64,000 nt of DNA from Corynebacterium suranareeae (GCF_002355155.1 NZ_AP017369.1:2914001-2978000), one strand, 5' to 3'. Shown: positions 17,388 to 27,155, counted from the stretch's first letter. Translations and numbers: made by a program. The notes: generated by a model not told the origin, from the letters alone.

Positions 17388-18491
17388 GTGGCTAACGAAC
17401 AAATCGAGGTCGCGAACAACACTGATCAAATTCCTGCAGGTTACAGCTCTCCTCTTCTTTCTAGAAGTGGTGCGGCGGAAGCTCAGGGTGCTGCTGCTCA
17501 GGCAGGTACTGAAGGTGTTGCGTGGCATTACGGTTCCCCTCTCGTCGAGCAACGCATCTTCGAAACTGGCACGGGTTTAGTTGACCGTTCCAATCGCAAG
17601 GTGATTAAAGTCGATGGACCCGATGCCCCCACGTTCCTCAATAATATTTTGTCCCAAAAGGTTGATTCGGTCGAAAACGGCTTTAGTGCCGCCGCCCTGG
17701 ATTTGGATGCGCAGGGCCGAATTCAACACACAATGCATATCACTGTCGTAGACGGTGTTTTCTACCTTGACACGTCCGCAGCGGAATTCGATACCCTCTT
17801 AAGCTTCCTGACCAAGATGATTTTCTGGTCGGAAGTCACCGTTGAAGAAGCCGACCTGGCGATCATCACATTGCTCGGCCAAGAGATTGCCCTCCCGGAC
17901 GCGGTCTTTGCCCGCAGGGTTGATTGGAATGGGCCAACGCGTATCGACGTCGCCATCCGGCGTGAAAACCTAAAGGAGGGCGTCGACAAGCTTCTCGAAG
18001 CCGGCGCAAAGCTAACCGGACTCATGGCCTACACGGCCGAGCGCGTGAAAGCTCTAGAGCCCGCTGCGGGCGTTGATTTGGACGATAAGACCATCCCGCA
18101 TGAAATCCCCCATTGGATTGGCCGTGGCGAGCATCTAGGCGCCGTGCATTTGACCAAGGGATGCTACCGCGGGCAGGAAACTGTTGCGCGTGTGGACAAC
18201 CTTGGACGCTCCCCGCGTGTGCTCGTTCTACTCCACCTTGATGGATCGGCCCCAATCGATCCAGTCACTGGTGCGGAGATCAAAGCGGGCGCTCGTACCG
18301 TTGGTCGGTTAGGCACCGTTGTTCATGATGCCGATTTCGGTCCGATCGCTCTTGGGTTGGTCAAACGAAGCGCTGTGGACAAAGAACTCCACATCGATGA
18401 CGTCTCCGTAAACGTAGATCGCGATCTCCTTCCAGTCGAGGAAAACGAGCAACGCGGACGGGCTGCCATCAATAAGCTCAAGGGTCTTTAA
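17388..18491 (+). CDS. ygfZ: YgfZ/GcvT-family folate-binding Fe-S maintenance protein
   Basis: 367 residues. YgfZ proteins bind tetrahydrofolate and support Fe-S cluster enzyme assembly. The family signature KGCYRGQETVARVDNLG is near residue 250. The N-terminal domain contains VIKVDGPDAPTFLNNILSQK, and the C-terminal barrel carries VGRLGTVVHDADFGPIALGLVKR. The GTG start at 17388 is taken because a -10 box sits 7 bases upstream. Divergent from pabC, which makes a folate precursor; whether the two are functionally linked is a guess. Confidence 0.88.
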   Translation: MANEQIEVANNTDQIPAGYSSPLLSRSGAAEAQGAAAQAGTEGVAWHYGSPLVEQRIFETGTGLVDRSNRKVIKVDGPDAPTFLNNILSQKVDSVENGFSAAALDLDAQGRIQHTMHITVVDGVFYLDTSAAEFDTLLSFLTKMIFWSEVTVEEADLAIITLLGQEIALPDAVFARRVDWNGPTRIDVAIRRENLKEGVDKLLEAGAKLTGLMAYTAERVKALEPAAGVDLDDKTIPHEIPHWIGRGEHLGAVHLTKGCYRGQETVARVDNLGRSPRVLVLLHLDGSAPIDPVTGAEIKAGARTVGRLGTVVHDADFGPIALGLVKRSAVDKELHIDDVSVNVDRDLLPVEENEQRGRAAINKLKGL

Positions 18492-18514
18492 CTAAAGCGA
18501 TTTATAGCAACATT

Positions 18515-18547
18515 TAGGCGATTTTTAATTGATATGAAAATCGCCTA
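18515..18547 (+). terminator. Terminator after ygfZ-like gene
   Basis: TAGGCGATTTT (18515-18525) pairs with AAAATCGCCTA (18537-18547), 23 bases past the stop. The T-run is inside the stem, so the hairpin may act in both directions. Confidence 0.65.
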
Positions 18548-18712
18548 CTTTGGCATTTTATTTTCACTAACGCGCAGGTCAAAGGTAAGTTGCAGAAATT
18601 TTCCGAAGAACACGCTATTGTGTCTATCAGGAATACAGTTAAAACATCTTGAAAAGCCCATGGGCCATCCAAATTCCCAGGATCGGCCCGCTCACTCCAA
18701 GGGGGTCAGGCA

Positions 18713-18928
18713 ATGGGTCGCGGTCGCGCGAAGGCAAAACAGACCAAAGTTGCTCGCCAGTTGAAGTACAGCTCTCCAGACATGGACCTAGATTCACTGC
18801 AGCGGGAGCTGGCCAGCCAGTCTCCCAGGCGTTCCTACTCCGATGCCCCTGATGATGAGGATCAGTACGCAGACTATGCGGACTGGGATGAGGACGACAC
18901 CGACAATCGTGCCTACGGCACAAACTGA
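18713..18928 (+). CDS. DUF3073 small actinobacterial protein
   Basis: 71 residues. The basic N-terminus MGRGRAKAKQTKVARQLKYS is the hallmark of DUF3073, followed by a region ending in a very acidic tail (DDEDQYADYADWDEDDTD). The family is widespread in actinobacteria and of unknown function. GGGGGTCAGG precedes the ATG. Transcribed alone, with its own terminator. Confidence 0.9.
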   Translation: MGRGRAKAKQTKVARQLKYSSPDMDLDSLQRELASQSPRRSYSDAPDDEDQYADYADWDEDDTDNRAYGTN

Positions 18929-18938
18929 TTTCGTGTGT

Positions 18939-18983
18939 CTTTGACCCCTCTGGCAACTCCTCTGGTGTTGTCATGGGTCAAAA
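18939..18983 (+). terminator. Terminator after DUF3073 gene
   Basis: TTTGACCC pairs with GGGTCAAA, with an inner CAAC/GTTG pairing, and AA-rich sequence follows. It lies 10 bases past the stop. Confidence 0.7.
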
Positions 18984-19020
18984 ACCTCAACCCCATCATC
19001 TAGGTGGCTTTTGCGACCGT

Positions 19021-19380
19021 TTCAAGGTGTCACATTCACCTCCGGCGGTCCATTATCCCGTTCAACCACTACCGTAGAAGACGGCGCAAGGTTTGACGCG
19101 GACAAGTCCCAGGAGTACTTTCCCTCTGTGTTCCCGCACTCCTAGGATTTCAGCCCGTGGCAGATCTAGTGCCGTCTTTTGCGTGCCTGGGGTTTGTTGG
19201 GTTTGCGGAAACTTGCGGAGACTTGCGAGGCACCTACCGTAGCTTGCAAAAATTAGTTCAAAGTAGCAAATTTGAAGTAAAAACTGATCGAGAATTTGCA
19301 CTACCGCGGTCCTTTAATGCAAATATTCGTTCGATTTTGGGCATCACAAGTGCTACCCAGACCGATCCTTGATCAGCTAA
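19021..19380. other. Structured intergenic region without a gene
   Basis: In the 600-base gap before the purM terminator several inverted pairs are visible: AAGACGGC (near 19077) with GCCGTCTT (near 19171), and CCCAGGAGT with ACTCCTAGG around 19107-19146. CTACCGTAG-like repeats occur near 19070 and 19233. I find no convincing open frame or named RNA. Confidence 0.3.
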
Positions 19381-19520
19381 CTCACAGGCATAAAAATGCA
19401 CCTAAACATGCATAATTCACGATGCTTTATTTGGCTCTCTAAGGGCTTCAAATCCCCTTTTGTACATCGAAGTATCATTGGCTAATCTCAAGCCCTTAGA
19501 ACGCCTAATATCCACTGCAT

Positions 19521-19560
19521 TAAAAAAGCCAGCCCACACATCAATCGTGCAAGGCTGGCC
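19521..19560 (-). terminator. Terminator of the purF-purM transcript
   Basis: GCCAGCC (19528-19534) pairs with GGCTGGC (19553-19559). On the minus strand TTTTTT follows. It lies 18 bases past the purM stop. Confidence 0.9.
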
Positions 19561-19577
19561 ATCTTTAGAAAAGTAGC

Positions 19578-20654
19578 TTAGTAGCCTGGGTGCTCACCGT
19601 TTAGGATCACACGTGGCTCTCCGTCTTCACCGTTGCGCACGGTGCCTAGCTCCCAGCAATCAATGTGACGTGCGGTGAGCATAGCTAGGGCGCGGTCGCG
19701 GTCTTTTTCAGCGACGACAGCAACCATGCCGACACCCATGTTGAAGGTCTTTTCCATTTCTTCGCGTGGAACTTTACCCACGGAGGAAATGGTGCGGAAG
19801 ATCTGCCCTGGGGTCCAGGTGGAGCGTGACATCTCTGCAACGAGTCCTTCTGGAACAACGCGCTCAAGGTTGCCAGCAAGTCCGCCACCGGTGACGTGGC
19901 AGAAGGTGTGTACTTCGCACTCTGCGATGAGGGCTAGGCAGTCTTTGGCGTAGATGCGGGTTGGCTCGAGTAGTTCTTCGCCGAGGGTGCGGCCGAGTTC
20001 TTCGATGTGTCCGTCGAGTGCCAGACCTGCTTTTTCTAACAAGACGTGGCGGGCTAGGGAGTAACCATTGGAGTGCAGTCCGGAAGATGCCATACCGATT
20101 AGGACGTCACCTGCGCGAACGCGGTCTGGCCCAAGAAGTTCATCGGCTTCGACGACACCGACTGCTGTTGCAGAGACATCGTAGTGGTCTGGTTCCATCA
20201 CACCTGGGTGTTCTGCGGTTTCGCCACCAAGAAGTGCACATCCTGCTTGGACGCAGCCTTCTGCGATTCCGGAGACAATTTCAGCAACGTGCTCTGGAAC
20301 GACTTTTCCGATAGCAATGTAGTCCTGCAGAAATAGTGGCTCTGCACCGGTGACAACCAGGTCATCTACACACATGGCAACAAGGTCGATGCCGATGGTG
20401 TCGTGCTTGTCCATCATCTGCGCGATAACAAGTTTGGTGCCCACGCCGTCGGAACCTGCTGCGAGGATTGGCTTCTTGTATTTTCCGAGTTCAAAGAGAC
20501 CAGCGAAGCCTCCGAGATTGCCAAGAACTTCTGGGCGGGTGGCACGCTTGGCCATTGGTGCAAAAAGTTCGACGGCACGATCGCCGGCTTCGATATCGAC
20601 TCCTGCGGCTGCGTATGAAACGCCTTCGGCGGTGGTGTCCTGGTGATCACTCAT
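19578..20654 (-). CDS. purM: Phosphoribosylformylglycinamidine cyclo-ligase
   Basis: 358 residues of the PurM/ThiL ATP-dependent fold. It closes the imidazole ring of aminoimidazole ribotide in purine synthesis. Signatures are SYAAAGVDIEAGDRAV, AAGSDGVGTKLVIAQ, MCVDDLVVTGAEPLFLQDY, ALLGGETAEHPG and CHVTGGGLAGNLERVVP. It follows purF by 61 bases and shares its terminator, so the two form an operon. Confidence 0.97.
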   Translation of the reverse strand: MSDHQDTTAEGVSYAAAGVDIEAGDRAVELFAPMAKRATRPEVLGNLGGFAGLFELGKYKKPILAAGSDGVGTKLVIAQMMDKHDTIGIDLVAMCVDDLVVTGAEPLFLQDYIAIGKVVPEHVAEIVSGIAEGCVQAGCALLGGETAEHPGVMEPDHYDVSATAVGVVEADELLGPDRVRAGDVLIGMASSGLHSNGYSLARHVLLEKAGLALDGHIEELGRTLGEELLEPTRIYAKDCLALIAECEVHTFCHVTGGGLAGNLERVVPEGLVAEMSRSTWTPGQIFRTISSVGKVPREEMEKTFNMGVGMVAVVAEKDRDRALAMLTARHIDCWELGTVRNGEDGEPRVILNGEHPGY

Positions 20655-20715
20655 CGTGTACTTCGCTTCTCCTGCTTTAGGTTTTTTTAAAAAATGCTTA
20701 GTTTAAATACTGATC

Positions 20716-22272
20716 TTAACGTGAGGCGCTTGCCTGCATCTTGCGGACCAGATCTGCGTTGCTGTTTCCTTGTGGCAGTCCCATGGGGTATTTGCCGTCG
20801 AAGCAGGCAATGCAGAGTTCGTTGGCTGGTTGCTCGGTTGCTGCAACCATGGAGTCGATGGAGACATATCCTAGGGAGTCTGCACCGATTGCCGATCGCA
20901 CTGCTTCCACCATTTCTGCTTCGTTGTCGCTGGTTACAGCGTTGGCAATGAGTTCGCCTGGGGTGGCAAAGTCGATGCCGTAGAAGCAGGGCCATTTCAC
21001 TGGTGGGGAGGCAATGCGTACGTGTACTTCGGCGGCTCCTGCTTCACGCAGCATGCGGATCACGGCACGTTGGGTGTTGCCGCGAACAATGGAGTCGTCT
21101 ACTACCACGAGGCGTTTTCCGGCGATGACTTCTCGCAGTGGGTTGAGCTTGAGGCGGATACCTAATTGGCGCAGGGTGTCTGATGGTTGGATGAAGGTGC
21201 GTCCAACGTAGGCGTTTTTCACCATGCCTTGGCCGAATGGAATTCCGGATGCTTGGGCAAAGCCGACTGCTGCTGGGGTTCCTGATTCTGGGGTTGGGAT
21301 AACTAGATCGCCTACTGCTGGTGCTTCTTCAGCGAGCTTGCGTCCGATTTCCAGGCGGGCTTCGTTAACGTTTCTCCCCTTGATCACGGAGTCTGGACGG
21401 GCCAGGTAAACGTATTCGAAGACGCAACCTTTGCGTGTTGTTTCGGCGAATCGTGTGGATTTCAGGCCGGATTCGTCGATAGCAATTAGTTCACCTGGCT
21501 CAACCTCGCGTACGTGGGAGGCGCCAACGATGTCGAGCGCGGCGGTTTCGGATGCTACAACCCAACCGCGGGCTAGCCGGCCGATGGAAAGTGGCCGGAT
21601 ACCATAAGGGTCGCGCGCTGCATACAGGGTGTGTCCGTCGGTGAAGGTCAGGCAGTAGGCGCCTTTGACATCTGGAAGTAGTTGCTTGGCGGAATCAAAA
21701 AGGGTGTTTCCATCGCCTACGCCATATGCCAGCAACGCGGTCAGGACATCGGTATCGGAGGGTTTCTTTTCCGGATCAACGAGACCAAACTCAGTGGCTT
21801 TTTCTAAAAGCTCAATGTGGTTAATCAGGTTGCCGTTGTGTCCGAGTGCGATATCTGTGCCATCTGGCGCCATGCGGAACATGGGCTGGGCGTTTTCCCA
21901 CGTGTTTCCACCGGCGGTGGTGTACCGGGTGTGCCCGATGGCGATATTGCCGCGAAGGGATTCGAGGATTGGCTCGTCAAAAACTTGGGATACGAGGCCT
22001 AAATCTTTGAAGACAAGGATTTGCTCGCCATCACCTACTGCAATGCCCGCGGCTTCTTGGCCACGGTGTTGGAGGGCGAATAGGCCGAAGTAGGTGAGTT
22101 TGGAAACTTCCTCACCAGGTGCCCAGACACCGAAGACGCCACATTCTTCCTGTGGTGCTTGTTCGTTGAGATCATCGTACGGGTGGTTAACCTGGGTCAT
22201 CCCAGCGGAATGCTCGGCGTTTACCTTGTTTACCATTGAACCAGGGAGCGTGTGCTGATCAAGTAATGCCAC
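20716..22272 (-). CDS. purF: Amidophosphoribosyltransferase
   Basis: 518 residues. It transfers glutamine nitrogen to PRPP, the first committed step of purine synthesis. The N-terminal propeptide would be removed before the nucleophile Cys of ECGVFGVW. The PRPP loop is VVVDDSIVRGNT. All four cysteines expected for the 4Fe-4S cluster of the B. subtilis type are present (KGCVFEYVYLARPDS, WPCFYGIDFATP and ELCIACF). The GTG at 22272 lies 7 bases after TACGAT (22280-22285), suggesting a leaderless start. ATG codons at 22236 and 22200 are alternatives, but neither has a ribosome site. Confidence 0.95.
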   Translation of the reverse strand: MALLDQHTLPGSMVNKVNAEHSAGMTQVNHPYDDLNEQAPQEECGVFGVWAPGEEVSKLTYFGLFALQHRGQEAAGIAVGDGEQILVFKDLGLVSQVFDEPILESLRGNIAIGHTRYTTAGGNTWENAQPMFRMAPDGTDIALGHNGNLINHIELLEKATEFGLVDPEKKPSDTDVLTALLAYGVGDGNTLFDSAKQLLPDVKGAYCLTFTDGHTLYAARDPYGIRPLSIGRLARGWVVASETAALDIVGASHVREVEPGELIAIDESGLKSTRFAETTRKGCVFEYVYLARPDSVIKGRNVNEARLEIGRKLAEEAPAVGDLVIPTPESGTPAAVGFAQASGIPFGQGMVKNAYVGRTFIQPSDTLRQLGIRLKLNPLREVIAGKRLVVVDDSIVRGNTQRAVIRMLREAGAAEVHVRIASPPVKWPCFYGIDFATPGELIANAVTSDNEAEMVEAVRSAIGADSLGYVSIDSMVAATEQPANELCIACFDGKYPMGLPQGNSNADLVRKMQASASR

Positions 22273-22324
22273 GGGTCAAATCGTAGTCTCTTGGCTGCCC
22301 AGAAACTAATACGGCTAACGAAAG

Positions 22325-22702
22325 CTAAATTTTCACTATTGGTAACCAGCCGGCAATCTCTTTGGCTCGGGTACCTGATGCGCTAATTTTGCCGCTTTCT
22401 AATTCCGCGTCGAAGGTGGTTTTCCCTGTTGCTAGGCGCAACCAGGTCTTCGCATCAGTCTCCACCACGTTGGGTGGTGTGCCGCGTGTATGTTTCGGCC
22501 CCTCTATGCATTGCACTGCAACAAATGGGGGTACCCGCACCTCCACACTGTTTCCCGGCGCGTCTTGTGCCAGGAGTCGGACGCTCAGGCGAGTTGCGGC
22601 AGCAAGTGCCGCCCTACCAGGCTTTTCGACGCCTTCCTCCCCCTCAATCCAGTCTTTGATGGCTACAACTGCCTGGCGGGTTTCCAATGGATCAATCCTC
22701 AT
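22325..22702 (-). CDS. SCP2-like sterol-carrier-fold protein
   Basis: 125 residues of the bacterial SCP-2-like family: MRIDPLETRQAVVAIKDWIEG, SVEVRVPPFVAVQCIEGPKHTRGTPPNVVETDAKTWLRLATG and a C-terminal SGTRAKEIAGWLPIV. Such proteins bind hydrophobic ligands in the cytosol, and an actinobacterial subgroup is typically found beside purF as here. Divergent from the thioesterase gene with a 37-base gap. Ligand unknown. Confidence 0.8.
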   Translation of the reverse strand: MRIDPLETRQAVVAIKDWIEGEEGVEKPGRAALAAATRLSVRLLAQDAPGNSVEVRVPPFVAVQCIEGPKHTRGTPPNVVETDAKTWLRLATGKTTFDAELESGKISASGTRAKEIAGWLPIVKI

Positions 22703-22727
22703 GAAGCATCAGCCTAGTACGAACCGT

Positions 22728-22739
22728 TAAAGTGTCCAT
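22728..22739 (+). promoter_or_regulatory. -10 box of leaderless thioesterase gene
   Basis: TAAAGT at 22728-22733 ends 6 bases before the ATG at 22740; there is no ribosome site. Confidence 0.55.
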
Positions 22740-23747
22740 ATGTCTGAGAACTCACACGAGAATCCCCACCGCTCGCCAGAAGTTGTGCTCCGTTTCATGG
22801 CGGCCCCTACCGATGTGTTGATGGCTGGTAGCCATGGTGTCGGTGGTGGCCGTGTCCTGGAATGGATCGATAAGGCGGCTTATGCCTGTGCCACGCAGTG
22901 GTCAGGAACATACTGTGTCACGGCTTATGTGGGGCATATTCACTTCACGCGCCCTATTCCTTCTGGACACATGGTTGAGGTGCGTTCTCGTATTGCGATG
23001 ACTGGTCGTTCTTCAATGCACATTGTCAATGAAGTGCTCTCTGCTGATCCTCGTGATGGTAAATACACCCGTGCATGTGACTGCCTGGTCATTTTCGTAG
23101 CTAAAGATACCGCTACTGGTCGCGCTACTGCAGTTCCTACTTTTACTCCAAAGAATGAAGAAGAGCAGCGCGTGTTGGAGGCTGCTAATTCTCGTATCGG
23201 TTTGCGCAAGGCCATTGAAGCTGAGATGGAAAAGCAAACCTATGTGGGCCCTTCTGAAGCACCTCGTTTGATCACTCGATTCTTGGCTAAGCCCACCGAT
23301 ATTAACTGGGGTGGCAAGGTTCATGGTGGTACTGCTATGGAGTGGATTGATGAGGCTGGTGCTGCGTGCACGATGGAGTGGTCGGGTAATCACACTGTTG
23401 CGGTGTATGCCGGTGGTATTCGTTTTTATCAGCCCATTCAGATCGGTGATCTCATCGAGGTTGATGCTCGCATGATGCGCACTGATAAGCGTTCCATGCA
23501 GATGTCTATTCACGTGCGTGCTGGTGATGCTCACCGAGGTCGCGCAGAGCTAGAAACCGCGATTCATGCAACCGTAACTTACCTCGGTATTGATATCGAT
23601 GGCGAGCCGTTGCCTGCTCCGCAGTTTGAGCCTCGTACGCCGGAAGATATTCAGCTTGCTGAGCATGCCAATATTTTGAGGGATTTGCGTGCTGATTACA
23701 CCCCGATGCCTCTGTTCCCCCGCCGTGTTCCTCGCCAGATTGATTAA
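22740..23747 (+). CDS. Acyl-CoA thioesterase with two hotdog domains
   Basis: 335 residues. Two tandem hotdog domains share the pattern LRFMAAPTDVLMAGSHGVGGGRVLEWID (near residues 16-45) and TRFLAKPTDINWGGKVHGGTAMEWIDEAG (near 180-210). Each has the helix-starting Asp/Glu and an HG/GG motif of the acyl-CoA hydrolase family. It should split long-chain acyl-CoA to free acid and CoA in the cytosol. Probably leaderless, with its own terminator. Confidence 0.88.
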   Translation: MSENSHENPHRSPEVVLRFMAAPTDVLMAGSHGVGGGRVLEWIDKAAYACATQWSGTYCVTAYVGHIHFTRPIPSGHMVEVRSRIAMTGRSSMHIVNEVLSADPRDGKYTRACDCLVIFVAKDTATGRATAVPTFTPKNEEEQRVLEAANSRIGLRKAIEAEMEKQTYVGPSEAPRLITRFLAKPTDINWGGKVHGGTAMEWIDEAGAACTMEWSGNHTVAVYAGGIRFYQPIQIGDLIEVDARMMRTDKRSMQMSIHVRAGDAHRGRAELETAIHATVTYLGIDIDGEPLPAPQFEPRTPEDIQLAEHANILRDLRADYTPMPLFPRRVPRQID

Positions 23748-23748
23748 G

Positions 23749-23905
23749 TGAAAGAATGTGTGAAAATCCACCACAAGACCGTGGTGGATTTTCCCGCTTC
23801 ATAGCTACTTGGGGTGGCGAGTTCAGGGGGTGAAAATTTGATCAGTAAACTTCCACGCTTCACATCTGCCCCGCTGACCCCAAAATCAACACCGCCTAGA
23901 ATCGC
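23749..23905 (-). repeat. Repeat family C, copy 1 (coding-like sequence plus terminator stem)
   Basis: The minus strand starts GCGATTCTAGGCGGTG and reads AILGGVDFGVSGADVKRG in one frame. It ends in the hairpin at 23763-23792 and CACATTCTTTC. A second copy at 28769-28970 gives AILAGLVFGASGADVKPG in the matching frame. Over the first 23 codons differences fall 9 at third, 4 at second and 2 at first positions. It could be a remnant of a spread coding sequence. Confidence 0.6.
23763..23792 (+). terminator. Terminator after thioesterase gene
   Basis: AAAATCCACCAC and GTGGTGGATTTT form a perfect 12-bp stem with a 6-base loop, 15 bases after the stop. Confidence 0.85.
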
Positions 23906-23982
23906 CCTGAAGAGCTCAATGAAGCCCCAACCATACAAAAGCTCTCCAACCCTTTAAATCGGCGTCTACAGCCAACTTATCT

Positions 23983-24747
23983 TTAATTCACCACCACCAT
24001 CCACACTGCCACGAGGTGGACGATAGCGGCGATGATTGTAGCGAGGTGGAAGTGCTCGTGATATCCCATCCACTTAGCGTTTCTGCCAGGCCATTTAAAT
24101 CCGTAGACCAATGCCCCAACGCTGTAGATGATGCCACCGGCGAAAAGCAGCCAGACCACGGTGTGGCCTGCCCCAGACCACAGTTGGGGTATTAGGGGAA
24201 CAATCAACCAGCCAAGTACTAAATACACCAGCACGCCGAGCCATCGTGGGTGATTGATCCACACCATGTTCATGATCACGCTGGCAATGGCCCCAACCCA
24301 CGCGATGCCAAGCATCCATAATGCGGTGCGCAGTTCCAGCACAATGAGACACAGCGGTGTATATGTAGCTGCAATAAATACAGCGATGGTTGAATGATCT
24401 GCTCTTCGCCACCACGCAACGGTGTGTAAACGGCGCCAAGGACCTCGGTGGTAGGCAGCTGATACAGAGAATAAACCCAGCATGGCCAATGCGTATATGG
24501 TGACGCCTAGCGCCTGCCACCACACTAATTCCATCCAGGCATAGGTGGATAGCACTGAGCCAGTCACGATGCTTAAGATTGCGGCAATTTGGTGAAAAAG
24601 TCCACGGGTGACCGGCCTTTCACCGCGATCAAAAACATACTTTGTCAAGGCGAGAAGTGGCTCATCTGAGCTGTCTTTTGTATCTTCTTCCCTGACGCTG
24701 TCCTCAATCAGCGGATCTGCGTCCATATATTCACGATCTTTAGACAC
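23983..24747 (-). CDS. trhA: TrhA/YqfA/hemolysin III-family membrane protein
   Basis: 254 residues. A polar acidic N-terminus of about 50 residues precedes seven predicted membrane segments of the PAQR/hemolysin-III family. The first has TRGLFHQIAAILSIVTGSVL. The metal-binding pattern is present: S-x3-H in SAAYHRG, D-x3-H in RADHSTIAVFIAATYTP, and C-terminal HEHFHLATIIAAIVH. Members are linked to membrane energetics and fluidity; the old name hemolysin is not good evidence of toxicity. The GTG at 24747 is chosen for AAGAAG 6 bases upstream. Confidence 0.82.
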   Translation of the reverse strand: MSKDREYMDADPLIEDSVREEDTKDSSDEPLLALTKYVFDRGERPVTRGLFHQIAAILSIVTGSVLSTYAWMELVWWQALGVTIYALAMLGLFSVSAAYHRGPWRRLHTVAWWRRADHSTIAVFIAATYTPLCLIVLELRTALWMLGIAWVGAIASVIMNMVWINHPRWLGVLVYLVLGWLIVPLIPQLWSGAGHTVVWLLFAGGIIYSVGALVYGFKWPGRNAKWMGYHEHFHLATIIAAIVHLVAVWMVVVN

Positions 24748-24801
24748 GTCACGCTTCTTTCTTCCCTGATTTAACAGTTTCCAATGTAGTGGAAGAAACA
24801 C

Positions 24802-24837
24802 AAAAACCGGGTTTCGCATGAACAAAACCCGGCTTTT
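24802..24837 (-). terminator. Terminator of the purSQL transcript
   Basis: ACCGGGTTT pairs with AAACCCGG/C. On the minus strand a TTTTTG tail follows, just after the purL stop. Confidence 0.85.
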
Positions 24838-24849
24838 AGTACAGAAATT

Positions 24850-27138
24850 TTATGCTACTACTGCGTTAGCTCCCACTGCGTGGCCAAAGGCCTCAGGCAA
24901 GGTGTTGGTCCAAGCTTCGCGAAGTTCTGCAACAGACACCTCGAATTCAACATCTGCACCCTTGACAGCGATGGTGGCTGAATCGTTGGTGCGTCCCAGC
25001 TTGAATACTGGAATACCCAACTCAGCTGCACGCTTTTCCAGCTCTTCGCCGCGGTTGGTGGCAACCACAATGCGAGAAGCTGACTCTGCAAACAGTGAGG
25101 TGAACAGGGATGGGTGGATCTGGCTAAGGTCCACATCCATGCCCTTATCAGCGTGGATGGCAAGCTCAGCCAAGGTCTGGCCCAGGCCACCTTCAGACAG
25201 ATCGTGAGATGCTGCGAATAGGTCAGAACCTACAAAGAGTTCAGCCAAACGCTGCTCATTGGCAAGATCGACAACTGGTGGCAGGCCGTTTAGGCCAGCT
25301 CCAGAAACCTGCTGCCAAATGGATCCGCCGAATTCATCGAAGGTTTCACCCAGCAAGTACAGATCATTATCTTCAGCTGGTAAAACATTGCCGATGCTTT
25401 GTTCAACGTTGTCTAGGACACCAAGCACACCAACGACTGGGGTTGGCAGGATTGGTTCTTCACCGGTCTGGTTGTAGAAGGACACGTTGCCACCAGAAAC
25501 TGGAATACCCAGCTGCTTGGAGCCGTCGGCAAGCCCATGGACTGCTTCCTTAAACTGCCACATCACGCCTGGGTTTTCTGGGGAACCAAAGTTCAGGCAG
25601 TTGGTGACAGCCACTGGGCGAGCACCGGTGGACACCACGTTGCGGTAAGCCTCAGCAAGGGCAAGCTGTGCACCAGTGTTTGGCTCAAGCTTGGTGTATC
25701 GGCCGGAGGCATCGGCGGAAATAGCAACGCCACGGTTGGTTTCTTCGTCGATACGCAAAACGCCGGCGTTGGCATTCTTAGCCTGCACCGTATTGCCGCG
25801 CACATAGCGGTCGTATTGCTCGGTGATGAATGCGCGAGATGCCAGCGCTGGTGAAGCGACAAGCTTCAGCCACGCATCCTTGATTTCTTCAGGATCGACT
25901 GGGCGGGCGATTTCGCCTTCTAGCTGCAGCTCATCCTGGTTGTCTGGGCGTGCAACTGGGCGGTTGTACACAGGTCCTTCATCAATGGTTGATGGAGGTG
26001 CATCGATAACAATTTCGCCGTTGTGGACCACCACGTAGCGGTCTTTTTCATCGGTGACTTCGCCGATTTCAGCGCAGGTAACATCCCACTTTGCACAGAT
26101 CTCAAGGAAGCGCTCGACGTTTTCTGGGGTGACAACTGCGCACATGCGCTCCTGGGACTCGGAAGCCAGGATTTCAGCTGCGGACATGTTTTCTGCGCGC
26201 AGTGGAACGTTGTCGAGGTTAACACGCATGCCGCCGTCACCAGCTGCTGCCAACTCAGAGGTAGCACACGCTAGTCCGCCACCACCGAGGTCCTGAATAC
26301 CGACCACAACACCTGCTTTGTACAGCTCCAGGCAGCACTCGATGAGAACCTTTTCTGCGAAAGGATCGCCAACCTGAACAGCTGGAAGCTTGCGCTCTTC
26401 GCCTTCTTCGAAGGAAGCAGAACCAAGAACAGACACGCCACCGATGCCATCAAGGCCGGTGCGGGAACCAAACAGGATCACCTTGTTGCCGGTACCAGAA
26501 GCAAACGCAAGCTTGAGGTCTTCGACCTTGAGGGTACCCACGCACAGTGCGTTGACCAGTGGGTTACCAGCATAGGAATCATCAAATACGGTCTCGCCGC
26601 CGATGTTTGGCAGACCAAGGCAGTTGCCGTAGTGGGAAATGCCATCAACCACACCTGGTAGTACGCGCTGGGTGTCTGGGTTATCCAGCGCACCGAAACG
26701 TAGCTGATCCATCACAGCGATTGGGCGTGCACCCATGGCCATGATGTCGCGGACGATGCCACCGATTCCGGTTGCAGCGCCCTGGTGTGGCTCCACGAAG
26801 GATGGGTGGTTGTGGGATTCCACGCGGAAGGTCACCGCATTGCCGTCTCCGATGTCCACAACGCCTGCGTTCTCGCCGATGCCGGCAAGAATCTTAGAGG
26901 CCATTTCCTCAGTGGTGGTTTCACCGAAGTAACGCAGGTGCACCTTGGAGGATTTGTAGGAGCAGTGCTCCGACCACATCACGGAGTACACGGTTAGTTC
27001 AGCATCGGTTGGGCGGCGACCAAGGATTTCCTTGATGCGTGCGTATTCGTCGTCTTTCAGGCCAAGAGCCTCATAAGGCTGATCCAGCTCTGGGGTCTTG
27101 ATCGCGTCATCGACGGTGTCATTGACAAAAGTGCTCAT
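24850..27138 (-). CDS. purL: Phosphoribosylformylglycinamidine synthase, large subunit
   Basis: 762 residues, the small PurL that works with PurS and PurQ to convert FGAR to FGAM with ATP and glutamine-derived ammonia. Motifs are [70 protein letters not shown] and [12 protein letters not shown]. Last gene of a purS-purQ-purL operon, 17 bases after purQ and followed by a terminator. It ends in a short Ala-rich tail. Confidence 0.97.
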   Translation of the reverse strand: MSTFVNDTVDDAIKTPELDQPYEALGLKDDEYARIKEILGRRPTDAELTVYSVMWSEHCSYKSSKVHLRYFGETTTEEMASKILAGIGENAGVVDIGDGNAVTFRVESHNHPSFVEPHQGAATGIGGIVRDIMAMGARPIAVMDQLRFGALDNPDTQRVLPGVVDGISHYGNCLGLPNIGGETVFDDSYAGNPLVNALCVGTLKVEDLKLAFASGTGNKVILFGSRTGLDGIGGVSVLGSASFEEGEERKLPAVQVGDPFAEKVLIECCLELYKAGVVVGIQDLGGGGLACATSELAAAGDGGMRVNLDNVPLRAENMSAAEILASESQERMCAVVTPENVERFLEICAKWDVTCAEIGEVTDEKDRYVVVHNGEIVIDAPPSTIDEGPVYNRPVARPDNQDELQLEGEIARPVDPEEIKDAWLKLVASPALASRAFITEQYDRYVRGNTVQAKNANAGVLRIDEETNRGVAISADASGRYTKLEPNTGAQLALAEAYRNVVSTGARPVAVTNCLNFGSPENPGVMWQFKEAVHGLADGSKQLGIPVSGGNVSFYNQTGEEPILPTPVVGVLGVLDNVEQSIGNVLPAEDNDLYLLGETFDEFGGSIWQQVSGAGLNGLPPVVDLANEQRLAELFVGSDLFAASHDLSEGGLGQTLAELAIHADKGMDVDLSQIHPSLFTSLFAESASRIVVATNRGEELEKRAAELGIPVFKLGRTNDSATIAVKGADVEFEVSVAELREAWTNTLPEAFGHAVGANAVVA

Positions 27139-27155
27139 ATTTTCTCTGACTCCTC

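Noticed and set aside
22273..22324. Riboswitch or attenuator upstream of purF
   Set aside because: The gap between purF and the SCP2 gene is too short (52 bases) and shows no purine-riboswitch core; transcription seems to start at the GTG.
23983..24747. Toxin assignment from the name hemolysin III
   Set aside because: Family members are seven-segment membrane proteins with a PAQR-like metal site and a membrane-homeostasis role; haemolysis is not well supported.
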